A stretch of 64,000 nucleotides of DNA. Origin: Rhodospirillaceae bacterium (GTDB lineage Bacteria; Pseudomonadota; Alphaproteobacteria; MPNO01; UBA2964). Positions within the stretch are counted from its first letter, which is position 1, and every line of letters starts with the position of its first letter. Position numbers and translations under genes: made by a program. Shown here in pieces: positions 22,855 to 31,153 of the stretch. The stretch is taken from the NCBI GenBank assembly GCA_002720855.1, contig PBIN01000012.1, positions 1 to 64,000 on the forward strand, in the 5' to 3' direction. The notes below the pieces were generated by a model. That model saw nothing but the letters and a program-made list of their open reading frames with translations, was not told where the DNA came from and ran no database searches.

Positions 22855-23457
22855 TTAAATATCCGTCGGCGGTTCGTATTCGAGCTGTTTTTTCGTTGCT
22901 TCTTTAGGCGGCATCTTGACCGTTTTCTGAAACAACATATGCATGAATAGAAAAAGCGGTTTCGCTTTCATAATGAGAACGATCATCTCCTCGTTTTCAT
23001 CTGAATTGAAATGTTGATGGACGACGCCATTGGGCACCATCAACATGTCTCCGGCTTCATAATCATATTTCACGCCGTCATGATGGTCGTACCCCCTGCC
23101 CTTCAAGACATAGAAAGCGGCGCTATTCATATGACCATGATTGACATTGGTGCCGAGCGGCGCAAACGCTTTCAGGTGCGTCTCAATTGACTGGCAAACT
23201 TCTACGTCTGCCGGGTTGATAACCTCTTTTCCATAACTCTGCGGCCCGCCGTGCCATTTTTTGTCGAGCGTTGAGTAGACCCGCGGAAGGGTGTGTGTCT
23301 TTTCGAGGAGTTCGCCATAAGTCCCTTCCAGGGCGCGGACAAATGTCCTTTTCTTGGTCCAGCGCGCCCATTCTGCTGCCGGTCTGTTATGACCCGGGCC
23401 AACTTCCGCAGGAGAACTATCGTTTTCTGATGGCGTATCTGTTCCGCTTTCGGCCAT
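22855..23457 (-). CDS. Cupin-domain protein
   Basis: 200 residues. The first 30 are hydrophilic and disordered-looking. The cupin barrel shows NHGHMNSAAFYVLKGRGYDHHDG (motif 1, with possible metal ligands) and GDMLMVPNGVVHQHFN (motif 2, His ligands). This layout resembles gentisate-dioxygenase-like and other aromatic-metabolism cupins but is single-domain. It converges on the MFS gene with one base between stops. The role in the pathway, whether enzyme or ligand binder, is not determined. Confidence 0.8.
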   Translation of the reverse strand: MAESGTDTPSENDSSPAEVGPGHNRPAAEWARWTKKRTFVRALEGTYGELLEKTHTLPRVYSTLDKKWHGGPQSYGKEVINPADVEVCQSIETHLKAFAPLGTNVNHGHMNSAAFYVLKGRGYDHHDGVKYDYEAGDMLMVPNGVVHQHFNSDENEEMIVLIMKAKPLFLFMHMLFQKTVKMPPKEATKKQLEYEPPTDI

Positions 23458-23763
23458 CGGCCACTTCCTTCACTACTCTATGTCTTGTGAATCTATTCTA
23501 CGTCAAAGGACGACTGGTGCAATGTTTGCGAACTCACCAAATGATTTGTGCGGTAATTTCGTTTCGTAAAGTTTTAGAGAAAAATATGCATATTTTGTCT
23601 ATAAACAGATAATAAAGTAATAAAAAAATATAAAATAAATAACAATGATTTATAACATTATTATATACAAACGAATAATATATAAATACTTGTTCTTTAA
23701 CTTATATTTAACTTTTTGAAATTAAATTCCCCAATGTCTGTTGAATGAAATATGGGGATGAAA
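23458..23763. promoter_or_regulatory. AT-rich upstream region of the flp pilin gene
   Basis: A gap of 306 bases. The part from about 23560 to 23740 is extremely rich in A and T compared with all neighbours and contains many possible -10-like words, so no single promoter can be picked. Such tracts bend DNA and are usual upstream of highly expressed pilin genes. No gene is seen. Confidence 0.45.
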
Positions 23764-23958
23764 ATGTTCACCATCATTAAAGAGCTTACTAAGGATGAAT
23801 CAGGAGCCACGGCAATCGAATATGGATTGATCGCGGCACTCGTTTCCGTTGCCGGCGTGGTTGCCCTGACCAATATGGGCACGTCACTGCAAAATATGTT
23901 TACGGTCGTTTCCACGACCCTGAACAACGCAGTCGCACCGCCTGCACCTGCTCCGTAG
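23764..23958 (+). CDS. Flp-type pilin
   Basis: About 64 residues: MFTIIKELTKDESGATAIEYGLIAALVSVAGVVAL. It has the short leader with Gly before the hydrophobic helix (ESG / ATAIEYGLIAAL) where the prepilin peptidase cuts, and the conserved Glu-Tyr pair. It ends in a Pro/Ala tail. Flp pilin is the subunit of Tad pili used for surface attachment. I chose the third ATG because GGGGAT precedes it; 23752 and 23758 are alternatives. The gene is intact although the downstream tad genes are broken. Confidence 0.9.
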   Translation: MFTIIKELTKDESGATAIEYGLIAALVSVAGVVALTNMGTSLQNMFTVVSTTLNNAVAPPAPAP

Positions 23959-23966
23959 GGCATTTC

Positions 23967-24035
23967 GGCCTACCGAGTTTCGGGGGAAGCGGTAGGCCCT
24001 TGGTGGGCACGGGGATGGCATGATTGCTGTCCCCG
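23967..24035 (+). terminator. Two hairpins downstream of flp
   Basis: A perfect nine-pair stem, GGCCTACCG (23967-23975) with CGGTAGGCC (23990-23998), is followed by a second, CGGGGA (24010-24015) with TCCCCG (24030-24035). No T-run follows, so these probably stabilise the pilin mRNA or weaken read-through instead of ending transcription fully. Confidence 0.55.
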
Positions 24036-24099
24036 AACCCTCAATTTTCGATCCTCGATACTTGTCCATTCTGGATCGAACAATCTCGAAAGCGATCCG

Positions 24100-24342
24100 A
24101 TGGAAGTTATCTCAACAATCCTGCACCAAAGCTGTCTTGCACTGTTCGTAATCCTCCTAATGCTGGCGGGACGGGCGGACCTAAAGACATTTAAAATACC
24201 AAATCAGATTCCAGTTGCGATCGCTCTGCTAATGCCAGCCTACGGCTTATCAGCAGATGCCCATTTCCATGGATTCTCAGTTTGGCCGCTAACCCTGCCC
24301 TCCTCGCTTCAGCTGATCATCTCGCCATTATTTCTGACATGA
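24100..24342 (+). pseudogene. cpaA: Truncated prepilin peptidase CpaA/TadV
   Basis: The first 60 residues look like the start of CpaA: a hydrophobic helix, then the ADLKTFKIPN stretch that corresponds to the conserved Asp-containing loop of the aspartic peptidase. Normal CpaA has about 160-170 residues and a second catalytic Asp; here the frame leaves the family near 24280 and ends at 24342. At that point the frame of cpaE begins, so a deletion has joined the two genes. Without the second Asp the enzyme cannot work, and Flp would need another peptidase. Confidence 0.72.
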
Positions 24343-24689
24343 ATTTGGCAGCAGTTCGCGACGTTCTTCGGCTCAAAACCTTGAGCGACGCATCAAATTC
24401 GGGACGGCCGGTAACGGTCATTGCCAGGTCGGCCGGCAGTCGTGAAGCGACCGAACTTACGAGAAAAGAATTTGAGAAAGGCCTCCAATTGAAGGTCAAT
24501 CACACATTGCCCCGTGATCTCAAAAATCTATCAGAGGCGGCGAAATCAGGATGCGCTGTTACAGCCTCAGCGCCCAAATCAGAGTTATCGAAAGCAATTG
24601 GTGGCCTGGCTATAGAACTAAGCGGTCGTTCGGAAACGTTTCACAAAAATTCTTCTTTATGGCGACGATTGGTAAAGAGAGGCTCGTAA
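24282..24689 (+). pseudogene. cpaE: C-terminal fragment of CpaE/TadZ
   Basis: 135 residues matching the end of CpaE, the MinD-like ATPase that places the Tad machine at the pole: ANPALLASADHLAIISDMNLAAVRDVLRL, ARSAGSREATELTRKEFEKGLQLKVNHTLPRD and the final SKAIGGLAIELSGRSE. The receiver-like and P-loop parts (about 280 residues) are absent. It starts, in another frame, exactly where the cpaA frame loses its family likeness, which places the deletion junction near 24275-24285. Confidence 0.75.
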
Positions 24690-24702
24690 ATTCCTCGACG
24701 AT

Positions 24703-26373
24703 TTGCATCGTTTTCACCGCGAAGAAACGGACGCCATTGAAAACCTATTGGCCGACGTTATTGGATCCTTTGAAAGCGAAACTATCCGACGGTTGGCCCG
24801 CGGAGACCTTGCGGCGAGGGTTCGGTCAATTTGTGGCGAAAAGCTGGTTGCGAACGGGATAACTTTGAACCGGCTCGAGCAAAGAAGCCTAGTAACCAAG
24901 ATAGTAAATCAAATTTTGGCTCAATCAGAGGTTAGTTGTACGCCACAATTAGGTGACGCTGAATTTGCTTCAAACGCCGAACACAAGCACTCTTTCGATA
25001 ACATTGAGCATGAAATAATTACGGCGGAAAGTTTAGAGAAAAATGATCCTGAAGAGGTTGATCTCCTCGCGATAGAGACAATTGTGGACGACTCTTTTTC
25101 TGAAACCTCCCTCGTGAACAACCCGATTGAAGATGCGAAAAGCCGCGTACAACCGGTTCTTCTTGAACGAATAGACGTCGCTACGGCGACACAGATGTCT
25201 CGTGGTGATCTGGCACGCCAGGTGACTGAGATCGTCGGTGAAATTTTGTTTGAGGAACGAATTCGTCTCAATCTTGCGGAACAGCGTGACCTCGTGACCA
25301 TGCTGATAAACGACATGCTTGGCCTGGGTCCTCTAGAGCCTTTGCTCGATGACGAGAGCGTTACCGACATAATGGTGAACGGGCCGGACCAGGTATACGT
25401 GGAGAGAAAAGGCAAGCTTGTTCTGGCCGACATAAAGTTTCGTGACAATCAGCACGTGATGAATATTGCCACGCGCATTGTGAGCAAAATCGGAAGACGG
25501 GTGGATGAAACCTCACCGTTGGTCGACGCACGTTTGGAGGATGGCAGCCGGGTCAACATCATCATTCCTCCCCTAGCTATCGATGGTGCATCAATTTCCA
25601 TCCGAAAGTTCTCCAAGAAGGGCATCACCCTCGATGTCATGGCGTCACAAAAAAATATCTCAAATGACATGGCGACAGTTCTTTAGGTGGCCGCGCGGTC
25701 GCGGCTCAACATTTTGATATCAGGAGGAACTGGCTCCGGTAAGACCACCCTCCTCAATGCGATGTCGCAATTGATTGATCCTGGTGAACGCATTGTGACA
25801 ATTGAAAATGCCGCTGAGCTTCAACTGCAACAACCCCATGTCGTGCGTCTTGAAACCCGGCCTGCCAATCTCGAGGGCGATGGCGAGATTACAATGCGTG
25901 ATCTCGTCAAGAACTCACTCCGCATGCGACCCGATCGGATCATTCTCGGTGAGGTCCGCGGTTATGAAGCGGTCGACATGCTGCAGGCTATGAATACCGG
26001 GCATGACGGCTCAATGTGCACGGTTCACGCAAACCAGCCACGAGAGGCGCTGACACGCCTCGAAAATATGGTTGGAATGGCGGGAATTAATCTTCCAAGC
26101 AAGGCTGTTCGCACGCAGATCGCCGCAGCTATTGATCTCATCGTTCAAGTGAGTCGGATGCGCGATGGCATGCGACGCATCACCAGTATTACTGAGGTGA
26201 CTGGAATGGAAGGCGATGTCCTGATTACGCAAGAGCTTTTTAATTATGTGTTTGAGGGTGAAGACAATGCCGGACAGCTAATTGGTAATTTCAAATCATC
26301 CGGCCTTCGTCCAAATTTTGCTGAAAAGGCCGAATATTTTGGTCTCGATAAAACACTTCTTGCCGCAGTTTAG
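24703..26373 (+). pseudogene. cpaF: CpaF/TadA secretion ATPase with internal stop
   Basis: CpaF is the hexameric ATPase that drives Tad pilus assembly. Both halves are in the same frame, separated only by a TAG at 25684-25686 between SNDMATVL and [14 protein letters not shown]. The first half has ESVTDIMVNGPDQVYVER and IRKFSKKG; the second has Walker [10 protein letters not shown], Walker [10 protein letters not shown] and the His box [14 protein letters not shown]. The N-terminus is unusual: a segment near residues 30-72 (ARGDLAARVRSICGEKLV) recurs near 165-210 (SRGDLARQVTEIVGEILF), so the N-terminal domain is duplicated. The start codon is a TTG without a clear ribosome site. Confidence 0.85.
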
Positions 26374-26378
26374 ATCCC

Positions 26379-27011
26379 ATGACCTCTGATCCGGTTTTTC
26401 TCGTTAGCTTGGGAGCAGGACTCTTTATCATCCTGTTTTTGTTTACACTATTTGGCCTTTCGGGTGGGACTTGCTCAAGCGCTGTTGGTGGAAGTGAGTG
26501 TCGCCCCTGCCTATCGCACGGCATTACCGCTCTCCGCAATGTAAAACAGGAAGTATTGGACGCGATCAATGAGCTCCAAAGCCCAACCGGAACAACCAAT
26601 ATTCCGCAAGGACTGGGTTGGGCTTGGCGGGTTCTGACACCTGGTGCCCCGTTTACTGAAGCTGACCCCAATCCGCCGGGTGATCGACAACAGGCTATTG
26701 TGCTGCTTACCGACGGTGAAAATTATGGTGGTTCCGGGGATGGTTACAAAGGTGTTTTCGGCGTCGGTAGCGCCGCTCAATCGGATATGGATAATCGATT
26801 GACGGAGCTCGCAACGAATATCAAAGCATCAGGTGTTGTGATCTACACTATTCAGTTCGCCAATAGTGGAAGCGCTATGCAGACTTTGCTTAAAAGCGTC
26901 GCGACGGGCCCGGATTCCCCATATTACCATTACGCGCCAGACGGCACGGCACTGCAGCAGGTATTTCAGGAAGTTGCCAATCATTTGTCTGAACTCAGAA
27001 TTTCCAAATGA
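26379..27011 (+). pseudogene. Fusion of TadB start and TadG end
   Basis: The first 27 residues (SDPVFLVSLGAGLFIILFLFTLFG) look like the leading membrane helix of TadB. From about residue 65 the protein is the C-terminal von Willebrand A region of TadG: TTNIPQGLGWAWRVLTPGAPFTE, AIVLLTDGENYG, NIKASGVVIYTIQF and the final YYHYAPDGTALQQVFQEVANHLSELRISK. The frame is open, so a fusion protein of 210 residues could be made, but it lacks the rest of TadB, TadC and everything between. It is the result of a large in-frame deletion. Confidence 0.78.
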
Positions 27012-27103
27012 TCTTAGATTTTTCGTGGGCTGAAGTTGCTTTAATCGGAAGTTAAGGGCTTTTCCATAACTTATTGAATAATTGTTAGAAAGAGAGGTCT
27101 GTC

Positions 27104-27616
27104 ATGGCTACAGCCATGCCGAAGCAGCAAGCGGATTCAGACACTGGCTCCGAAAAGGATATTACCGAGATTTATCTTCAGATCACTCGGATGATTGAAC
27201 GGCTGCACCGCCGTCACTTGGATATGCTTCGATTTGAGCTTGATCGTATAGGTGTTGAGGGTATCAGCGCGGCACAGGCGTTGATGATGACCAAAATTAA
27301 GGGACAATCAATCAGCGTTCGAGATCTGGTCGAACGTGGCTACTATTTTGGTTCCAATGCTTCCTACAACATAAAACAGCTTGTGAAGTGTGGTTTCGTT
27401 ATTCAGGAGCGGTCGCCACATGACCGACGGTCCATGCGGTTGAAACTGACCGATCAGGGAGAAGATCTCTGTACCCAGATTGAGATTGCTGAAGCCGCTC
27501 ATGCTAAATCGCTTGCAGAGGATGTTGGCGAAATGTCTGAAATTGCCGGCGCATCACAAGTGTTACGAAATTTGGAAAATACCTGGTCGAATTACCTCCG
27601 GTACGGCGATCACTGA
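27104..27616 (+). CDS. MarR-family regulator, LdtR-like
   Basis: 170 residues with a MarR winged helix. The segment VRDLVERGYYFGSNASYNIKQLVKCGFVIQERSPHDRRSMRLKLT is close to LdtR of Rhizobiales, a regulator of L,D-transpeptidase and stress genes. The DRR wing motif is intact. It has an AGAGAGG ribosome site ten bases before the ATG. It stands alone after the tad remnants. Target genes cannot be told from here. Confidence 0.85.
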   Translation: MATAMPKQQADSDTGSEKDITEIYLQITRMIERLHRRHLDMLRFELDRIGVEGISAAQALMMTKIKGQSISVRDLVERGYYFGSNASYNIKQLVKCGFVIQERSPHDRRSMRLKLTDQGEDLCTQIEIAEAAHAKSLAEDVGEMSEIAGASQVLRNLENTWSNYLRYGDH

Positions 27617-27737
27617 ATTGAGTTGGGCCGCCTCCAGTTGCGGCAGGTATTAGTGCAGGTTAGGGTTATTGAGCGGGCAATTGAGACCAACTGGGGTTTC
27701 GTCCGTCCAATTCTGTAATTCTCCTCGTGCGACAAAT

Positions 27738-28718
27738 ATGGGTCCCCAACCTACTGATATTTTGGACGAATTCATTGATCTTGAGCCAGAAATAGAGAAT
27801 TTTGGCGAAGCGGTAATTCGTGGGTTATCCGCGGAAAAAAAGTTCCTTCCCTGCAAGTTCTTTTATGATGCACGGGGGTCACAACTCTTCGAACAGATTT
27901 GTGCGTTAGAGGAATATTACGTCACTCGTACCGAAACTGCCCTATTGCGAACCTATTCCTCTGAAATTTCGGCGATTTTTGGATCAGGATGTAATCTCAT
28001 TGAATTTGGCAGTGGTTCGAGCACTAAAGTTCGTATTTTGCTCGATTCTATGAATGACCCCGCGGGTTACACAGCCATCGATATTTCGCGGGAACATTTG
28101 CTGGCTTCATGCGCGGAATTGGCTCAGGCATATCCAGATCTATCTGTACGGGCTGTTTGCGCCGATTATTCTGAAGCCATGGATTTACCGGCCCTCTCCT
28201 CCGCAGATCACCGACCGATTGTCTTTTTTCCTGGGTCGTCACTGGGAAATTTCAATGAAGTCGAAGCAGTGGATTTTCTGTCTCAGGTCGCAGATTTCCT
28301 TGGGAAGTCCGGCGGAGGATTGTTGATCGGTATCGATTTAAAGAAGGACGAAGCGGTATTGAATGCCGCCTATGATGACGCAAAAGGCGTTACTGCTGAA
28401 TTCAACTTAAATCTTCTTGTTCGCGCCAATCATGAGCTTGGTGCAAACTTCGATATGAGCGCTTTTCGCCATAAGGCGTTTTATAATTCGGCTGAAGGTC
28501 GGATAGAGATGCATTTGGTCAGTGCAAGAGAGCAGGCCGTAACGATAGGCGATAAAATATTAGAATTTGCTGCTGATGAGCACATTCATACCGAAAACTC
28601 CTATAAATATTCGGTAGAACAGTTTTCTGATATTTGTCTTGAGGCTGGATTTGGGCAGCCGAAAGTCTGGTGTGACGAAAATGACCTATTTAGCGTACAC
28701 TATCTTGAGACTTCCTGA
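27738..28718 (+). CDS. egtD: L-histidine N-alpha-methyltransferase
   Basis: About 326 residues of the EgtD family, which trimethylates histidine to hercynine using S-adenosylmethionine, the first step to ergothioneine. Diagnostic parts: KFFYDARGSQLFEQICALEEYYVTRTE, NLIEFGSGSSTKVRILLD (SAM loop), VFFPGSSLGNF, GLLIGIDLKKD, FRHKAFYN and IHTENSYKYS. The ATG at 27738 fits the family length; an upstream TTG at 27669 is open. EgtB, its usual neighbour, is absent. The DsbA-family gene follows after 27 bases. Confidence 0.9.
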   Translation: MGPQPTDILDEFIDLEPEIENFGEAVIRGLSAEKKFLPCKFFYDARGSQLFEQICALEEYYVTRTETALLRTYSSEISAIFGSGCNLIEFGSGSSTKVRILLDSMNDPAGYTAIDISREHLLASCAELAQAYPDLSVRAVCADYSEAMDLPALSSADHRPIVFFPGSSLGNFNEVEAVDFLSQVADFLGKSGGGLLIGIDLKKDEAVLNAAYDDAKGVTAEFNLNLLVRANHELGANFDMSAFRHKAFYNSAEGRIEMHLVSAREQAVTIGDKILEFAADEHIHTENSYKYSVEQFSDICLEAGFGQPKVWCDENDLFSVHYLETS

Positions 28719-28745
28719 TTTGATCTGGTTTCATGGGGCTAACGA

Positions 28746-29408
28746 ATGCTGGTAGACATCGTTTCCGACACGATTTGTCCCTGGTGTTTCGTTGGTAAGC
28801 GGCGGTTTCAGCAGGCGCTGAGAAGCCGGCCACGACAGAATCCCCTACTCAAATGGCGCCCCTACCAACTTAATCCCACGATGCCAGTCGAGGGTATCGA
28901 CCGAAAAAGCTACCTTGCCGCCAAATTTGGAAGTCTGGAAAGGGCTGAAAGAAGTTATGATCGTTTACGAATAGCCGGGACAGAAGTTGGAATTGAGTTT
29001 CGGTTCGACGATATCGAGTTTACGCCTAATACCGTTGATTCACATCGACTTATTCAATTTTCGACAAGTCGAATGACTGATCCTACAGACATCGTTGACA
29101 TGCTTTTCGTTGCCTACTTTGTAGAGGCCCGGAATATCGGCGATATACACGTATTACATGATATCGCCGTTTCTGCGGGTTTGAATGGCGATGAGTTTAT
29201 TTCCTATATTCAATCTGATATGGATAAAACCTATATTCTTGAACAAGATGAAGCGATCCGGCGCGAAGGCATCAACGGTGTTCCGTGTTTCGTGATTGAT
29301 GGGAAGTATGCTGTCTCTGGAGCGCAATCGCCCGAGATTTTCCACCAGGTTTTTGACCTGGTTCATCAGGAAAGAATGACCACCACCTCTCAGTCTGCGG
29401 CGGAATAG
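28746..29408 (+). CDS. DsbA-family oxidoreductase, FrnE-like
   Basis: 220 residues with a thioredoxin fold and no signal peptide, so cytosolic. The active site CPWC is in SDTICPWCFVGKRRF and the cis-Pro loop in GINGVPCFVIDGKYAVSGAQ; PYQLNPTMP and TVDSHRLIQF are typical of the FrnE branch. These act as dithiol oxidoreductases or isomerases in oxidative stress. It is probably co-transcribed with egtD, which fits a thiol/redox theme. Confidence 0.9.
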   Translation: MLVDIVSDTICPWCFVGKRRFQQALRSRPRQNPLLKWRPYQLNPTMPVEGIDRKSYLAAKFGSLERAERSYDRLRIAGTEVGIEFRFDDIEFTPNTVDSHRLIQFSTSRMTDPTDIVDMLFVAYFVEARNIGDIHVLHDIAVSAGLNGDEFISYIQSDMDKTYILEQDEAIRREGINGVPCFVIDGKYAVSGAQSPEIFHQVFDLVHQERMTTTSQSAAE

Positions 29409-29413
29409 AGGAT

Positions 29414-29803
29414 CTAGGCAGAACTGCGCCACATACGTCTGTTATGCCTTATAACAATGCAATCTGCCCCTCTGGATCGAATGAGGGCGCAAAACTCGCC
29501 TGCCTGCTGTTTTTTGAGCATCTGTTGTGTTCGGAGGCGGTAATTAATTTGTTTTTTGGCGCCGGATTCTTTGACGCGTGCCAGCAATTCGAATTTTAAA
29601 GGCTGCTCTAAAAACATATTGTTATATAAATACAATCCCTTAGTAGCATTTTCTTCATATCGATATGCCGCGATTTGGACCTTGTAGCGGTTCTCATCGG
29701 CGGCGATTTTGGTTGATTGAATGGAACGTTGAGAATTTTTTGGCCTGGAAGGTTTGTCATCTGCCTGAACGTCCGACCGGCGATCGACATTGGATTTCAC
29801 CAA
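29414..29803 (-). CDS. SPOR-like small protein
   Basis: About 129 basic residues. From residue 38 the pattern YKVQIAAYRYEENATKGLYLYNNM ... GEFCALIRSRGADCIVI resembles a SPOR domain, which binds denuded peptidoglycan at the division site. The N-terminal part is hydrophilic; there is no signal peptide or membrane anchor in this frame, which is odd for a SPOR protein and may mean that the start (TTG or GTG) is wrong. It follows the TPR lipoprotein gene by 22 bases in the same direction. Confidence 0.65.
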   Translation of the reverse strand: MVKSNVDRRSDVQADDKPSRPKNSQRSIQSTKIAADENRYKVQIAAYRYEENATKGLYLYNNMFLEQPLKFELLARVKESGAKKQINYRLRTQQMLKKQQAGEFCALIRSRGADCIVIRHNRRMWRSSA

Positions 29804-29825
29804 TTTAATCTTATCTATTTGTTTT

Positions 29826-30368
29826 TTATGATGAATCTTCTTTCGGGTTTTTTTTTGATCGCGAAACCTTTTTGCCCGGTTTGGATGATTTCTTGTTAAC
29901 CTGTCGGTGTCTAGTGCCCGGTGAATTGATCTTCGAAAGAAGTTTGGTCTCTACGGCTTCTGATGTTTGTTTTGGTTTCTCTTCAATCAATAACGCCAAT
30001 TGATCTCGCGCTGCTTTATAATTGGGGTTCGATGACTGAATTTTTTGAAATGCGGCTTTCGCCTTGCTCAATTTTCCTAGCGCAACATAGGATCTGCCTA
30101 GCCCTAACAGTGCCGTTTCGCGGATTGTCCTGTTAAGAATAGCATCTTGATATAAATCTCTGGCCGTGGCGTAGTCGCCATATTCCATGGCGGTGGCCGC
30201 AACTTTCAATTGGATTTCGCCAAGTATTTCCTGTTTTGCAGCACTGTCACCAGCGTTCAAATCACCTTCCTTTGCAAAGTATGATGAAAAGGATGTGCAG
30301 CCCGAAAGACAAACCGCTGTTCCTAGCACCAGAATTCCACGTCTGAGGAATTTGAAAAACGGTTTCAT
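29826..30368 (-). CDS. TPR lipoprotein, TadD-like
   Basis: 180 residues. A signal peptide with lipobox (AVCLSGC) anchors it in a membrane. Residues 50-130 form TPR helices (MEYGDYATARDLYQDAIL, ALLGLGRSYVALGKLSKAKAAFQKIQ). The tail is very rich in Lys and Ser. The layout is that of TadD, the TPR lipoprotein of Tad pili, and the broken tad locus lies 3 kb away, but general TPR lipoproteins look the same. It is the first gene of a pair with the SPOR-like gene. Confidence 0.78.
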   Translation of the reverse strand: MKPFFKFLRRGILVLGTAVCLSGCTSFSSYFAKEGDLNAGDSAAKQEILGEIQLKVAATAMEYGDYATARDLYQDAILNRTIRETALLGLGRSYVALGKLSKAKAAFQKIQSSNPNYKAARDQLALLIEEKPKQTSEAVETKLLSKINSPGTRHRQVNKKSSKPGKKVSRSKKNPKEDSS

Positions 30369-30535
30369 TACCCCATTCCCGTTGCAACATTTGCAGCATT
30401 CCGAATTATGGTTAATGTCAGGTTAAGCGATCGGTTTTTGATCCGATTTTGTAATTTTAAAATCTTATAGGCCTTTAGCAATCCGGTATGGCCGGTACTA
30501 CCAAACCACAATACCTATATACAAAACAAATATTT

Positions 30536-31153
30536 ATGAAGTTTACGCGCTCAACCATCGAATATTACGATAATAATGCTGATCGCTTCTGGAGCGGAAC
30601 GCGAGATCACGATGTAACACAAAATTATGCTTCCTTTTTGGATGCTTTGCCAAAAGATAAAAATTTAAGGATCTTGGATTTTGGGTGTGGCCCGGGACGC
30701 GATCTTGCCTATTTCAAGAAACTTGGTCACGACCCGGTTGGGCTTGATGGGTCGGAGCGATTTGCATCGATGGCGAGACATTTCGCCGAATGCGATGTTT
30801 GGGTTCAGGATTTTGCCGCGTTGGATTTACCAAATGAAGATTTTGACGGAATATTCGCAAATGCATCGCTCTTTCATGTACCCAATTTGGTAATACATAC
30901 TGTATTAGAGCAACTATTTTGCGCAATACGTTCGGGCGGAGCACTGTTTTGCTCTAATCCACGCGGAAATGGAGAAGAATCATACGCAAATGGTCGATAT
31001 GGCGTGTATTACTCTGAAAATGACTGGCTGGACCTTGGAAAACAGGCCGGTTTTTCTTTAATTGCACAATATTACCGTCCAAAAGGATTACCGCGGGAAC
31101 AACAGCCCTGGTTTGCTACTGTTTGGCGCAAACCAGAAAATTCCAGTGGTTAA
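30536..31153 (+). CDS. Class I SAM-dependent methyltransferase
   Basis: 205 residues. The SAM-binding motif I is ILDFGCGPGRDLAYFK, motif II LDGSERF and motif IV DFDGIFANASLFHVP; the N-terminal YYDNNADRFWSGTRDHDV is typical of a Tam/UbiE-like group. The substrate is unknown. The ATG at 30536 matches the family start; the frame is open from 30488. The end overlaps the mfd stop on the other strand by four bases. Confidence 0.82.
   Translation: MKFTRSTIEYYDNNADRFWSGTRDHDVTQNYASFLDALPKDKNLRILDFGCGPGRDLAYFKKLGHDPVGLDGSERFASMARHFAECDVWVQDFAALDLPNEDFDGIFANASLFHVPNLVIHTVLEQLFCAIRSGGALFCSNPRGNGEESYANGRYGVYYSENDWLDLGKQAGFSLIAQYYRPKGLPREQQPWFATVWRKPENSSG

Noticed and set aside
23560-23740. Possible replication origin in the AT-rich stretch
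   Set aside because: No DnaA boxes or iterons; the position directly before a pilin gene explains it better as a promoter region.
24921-25448. 175-residue minus-strand frame inside cpaF
   Set aside because: Antisense of a well conserved region; Ser/Arg-rich without motif.
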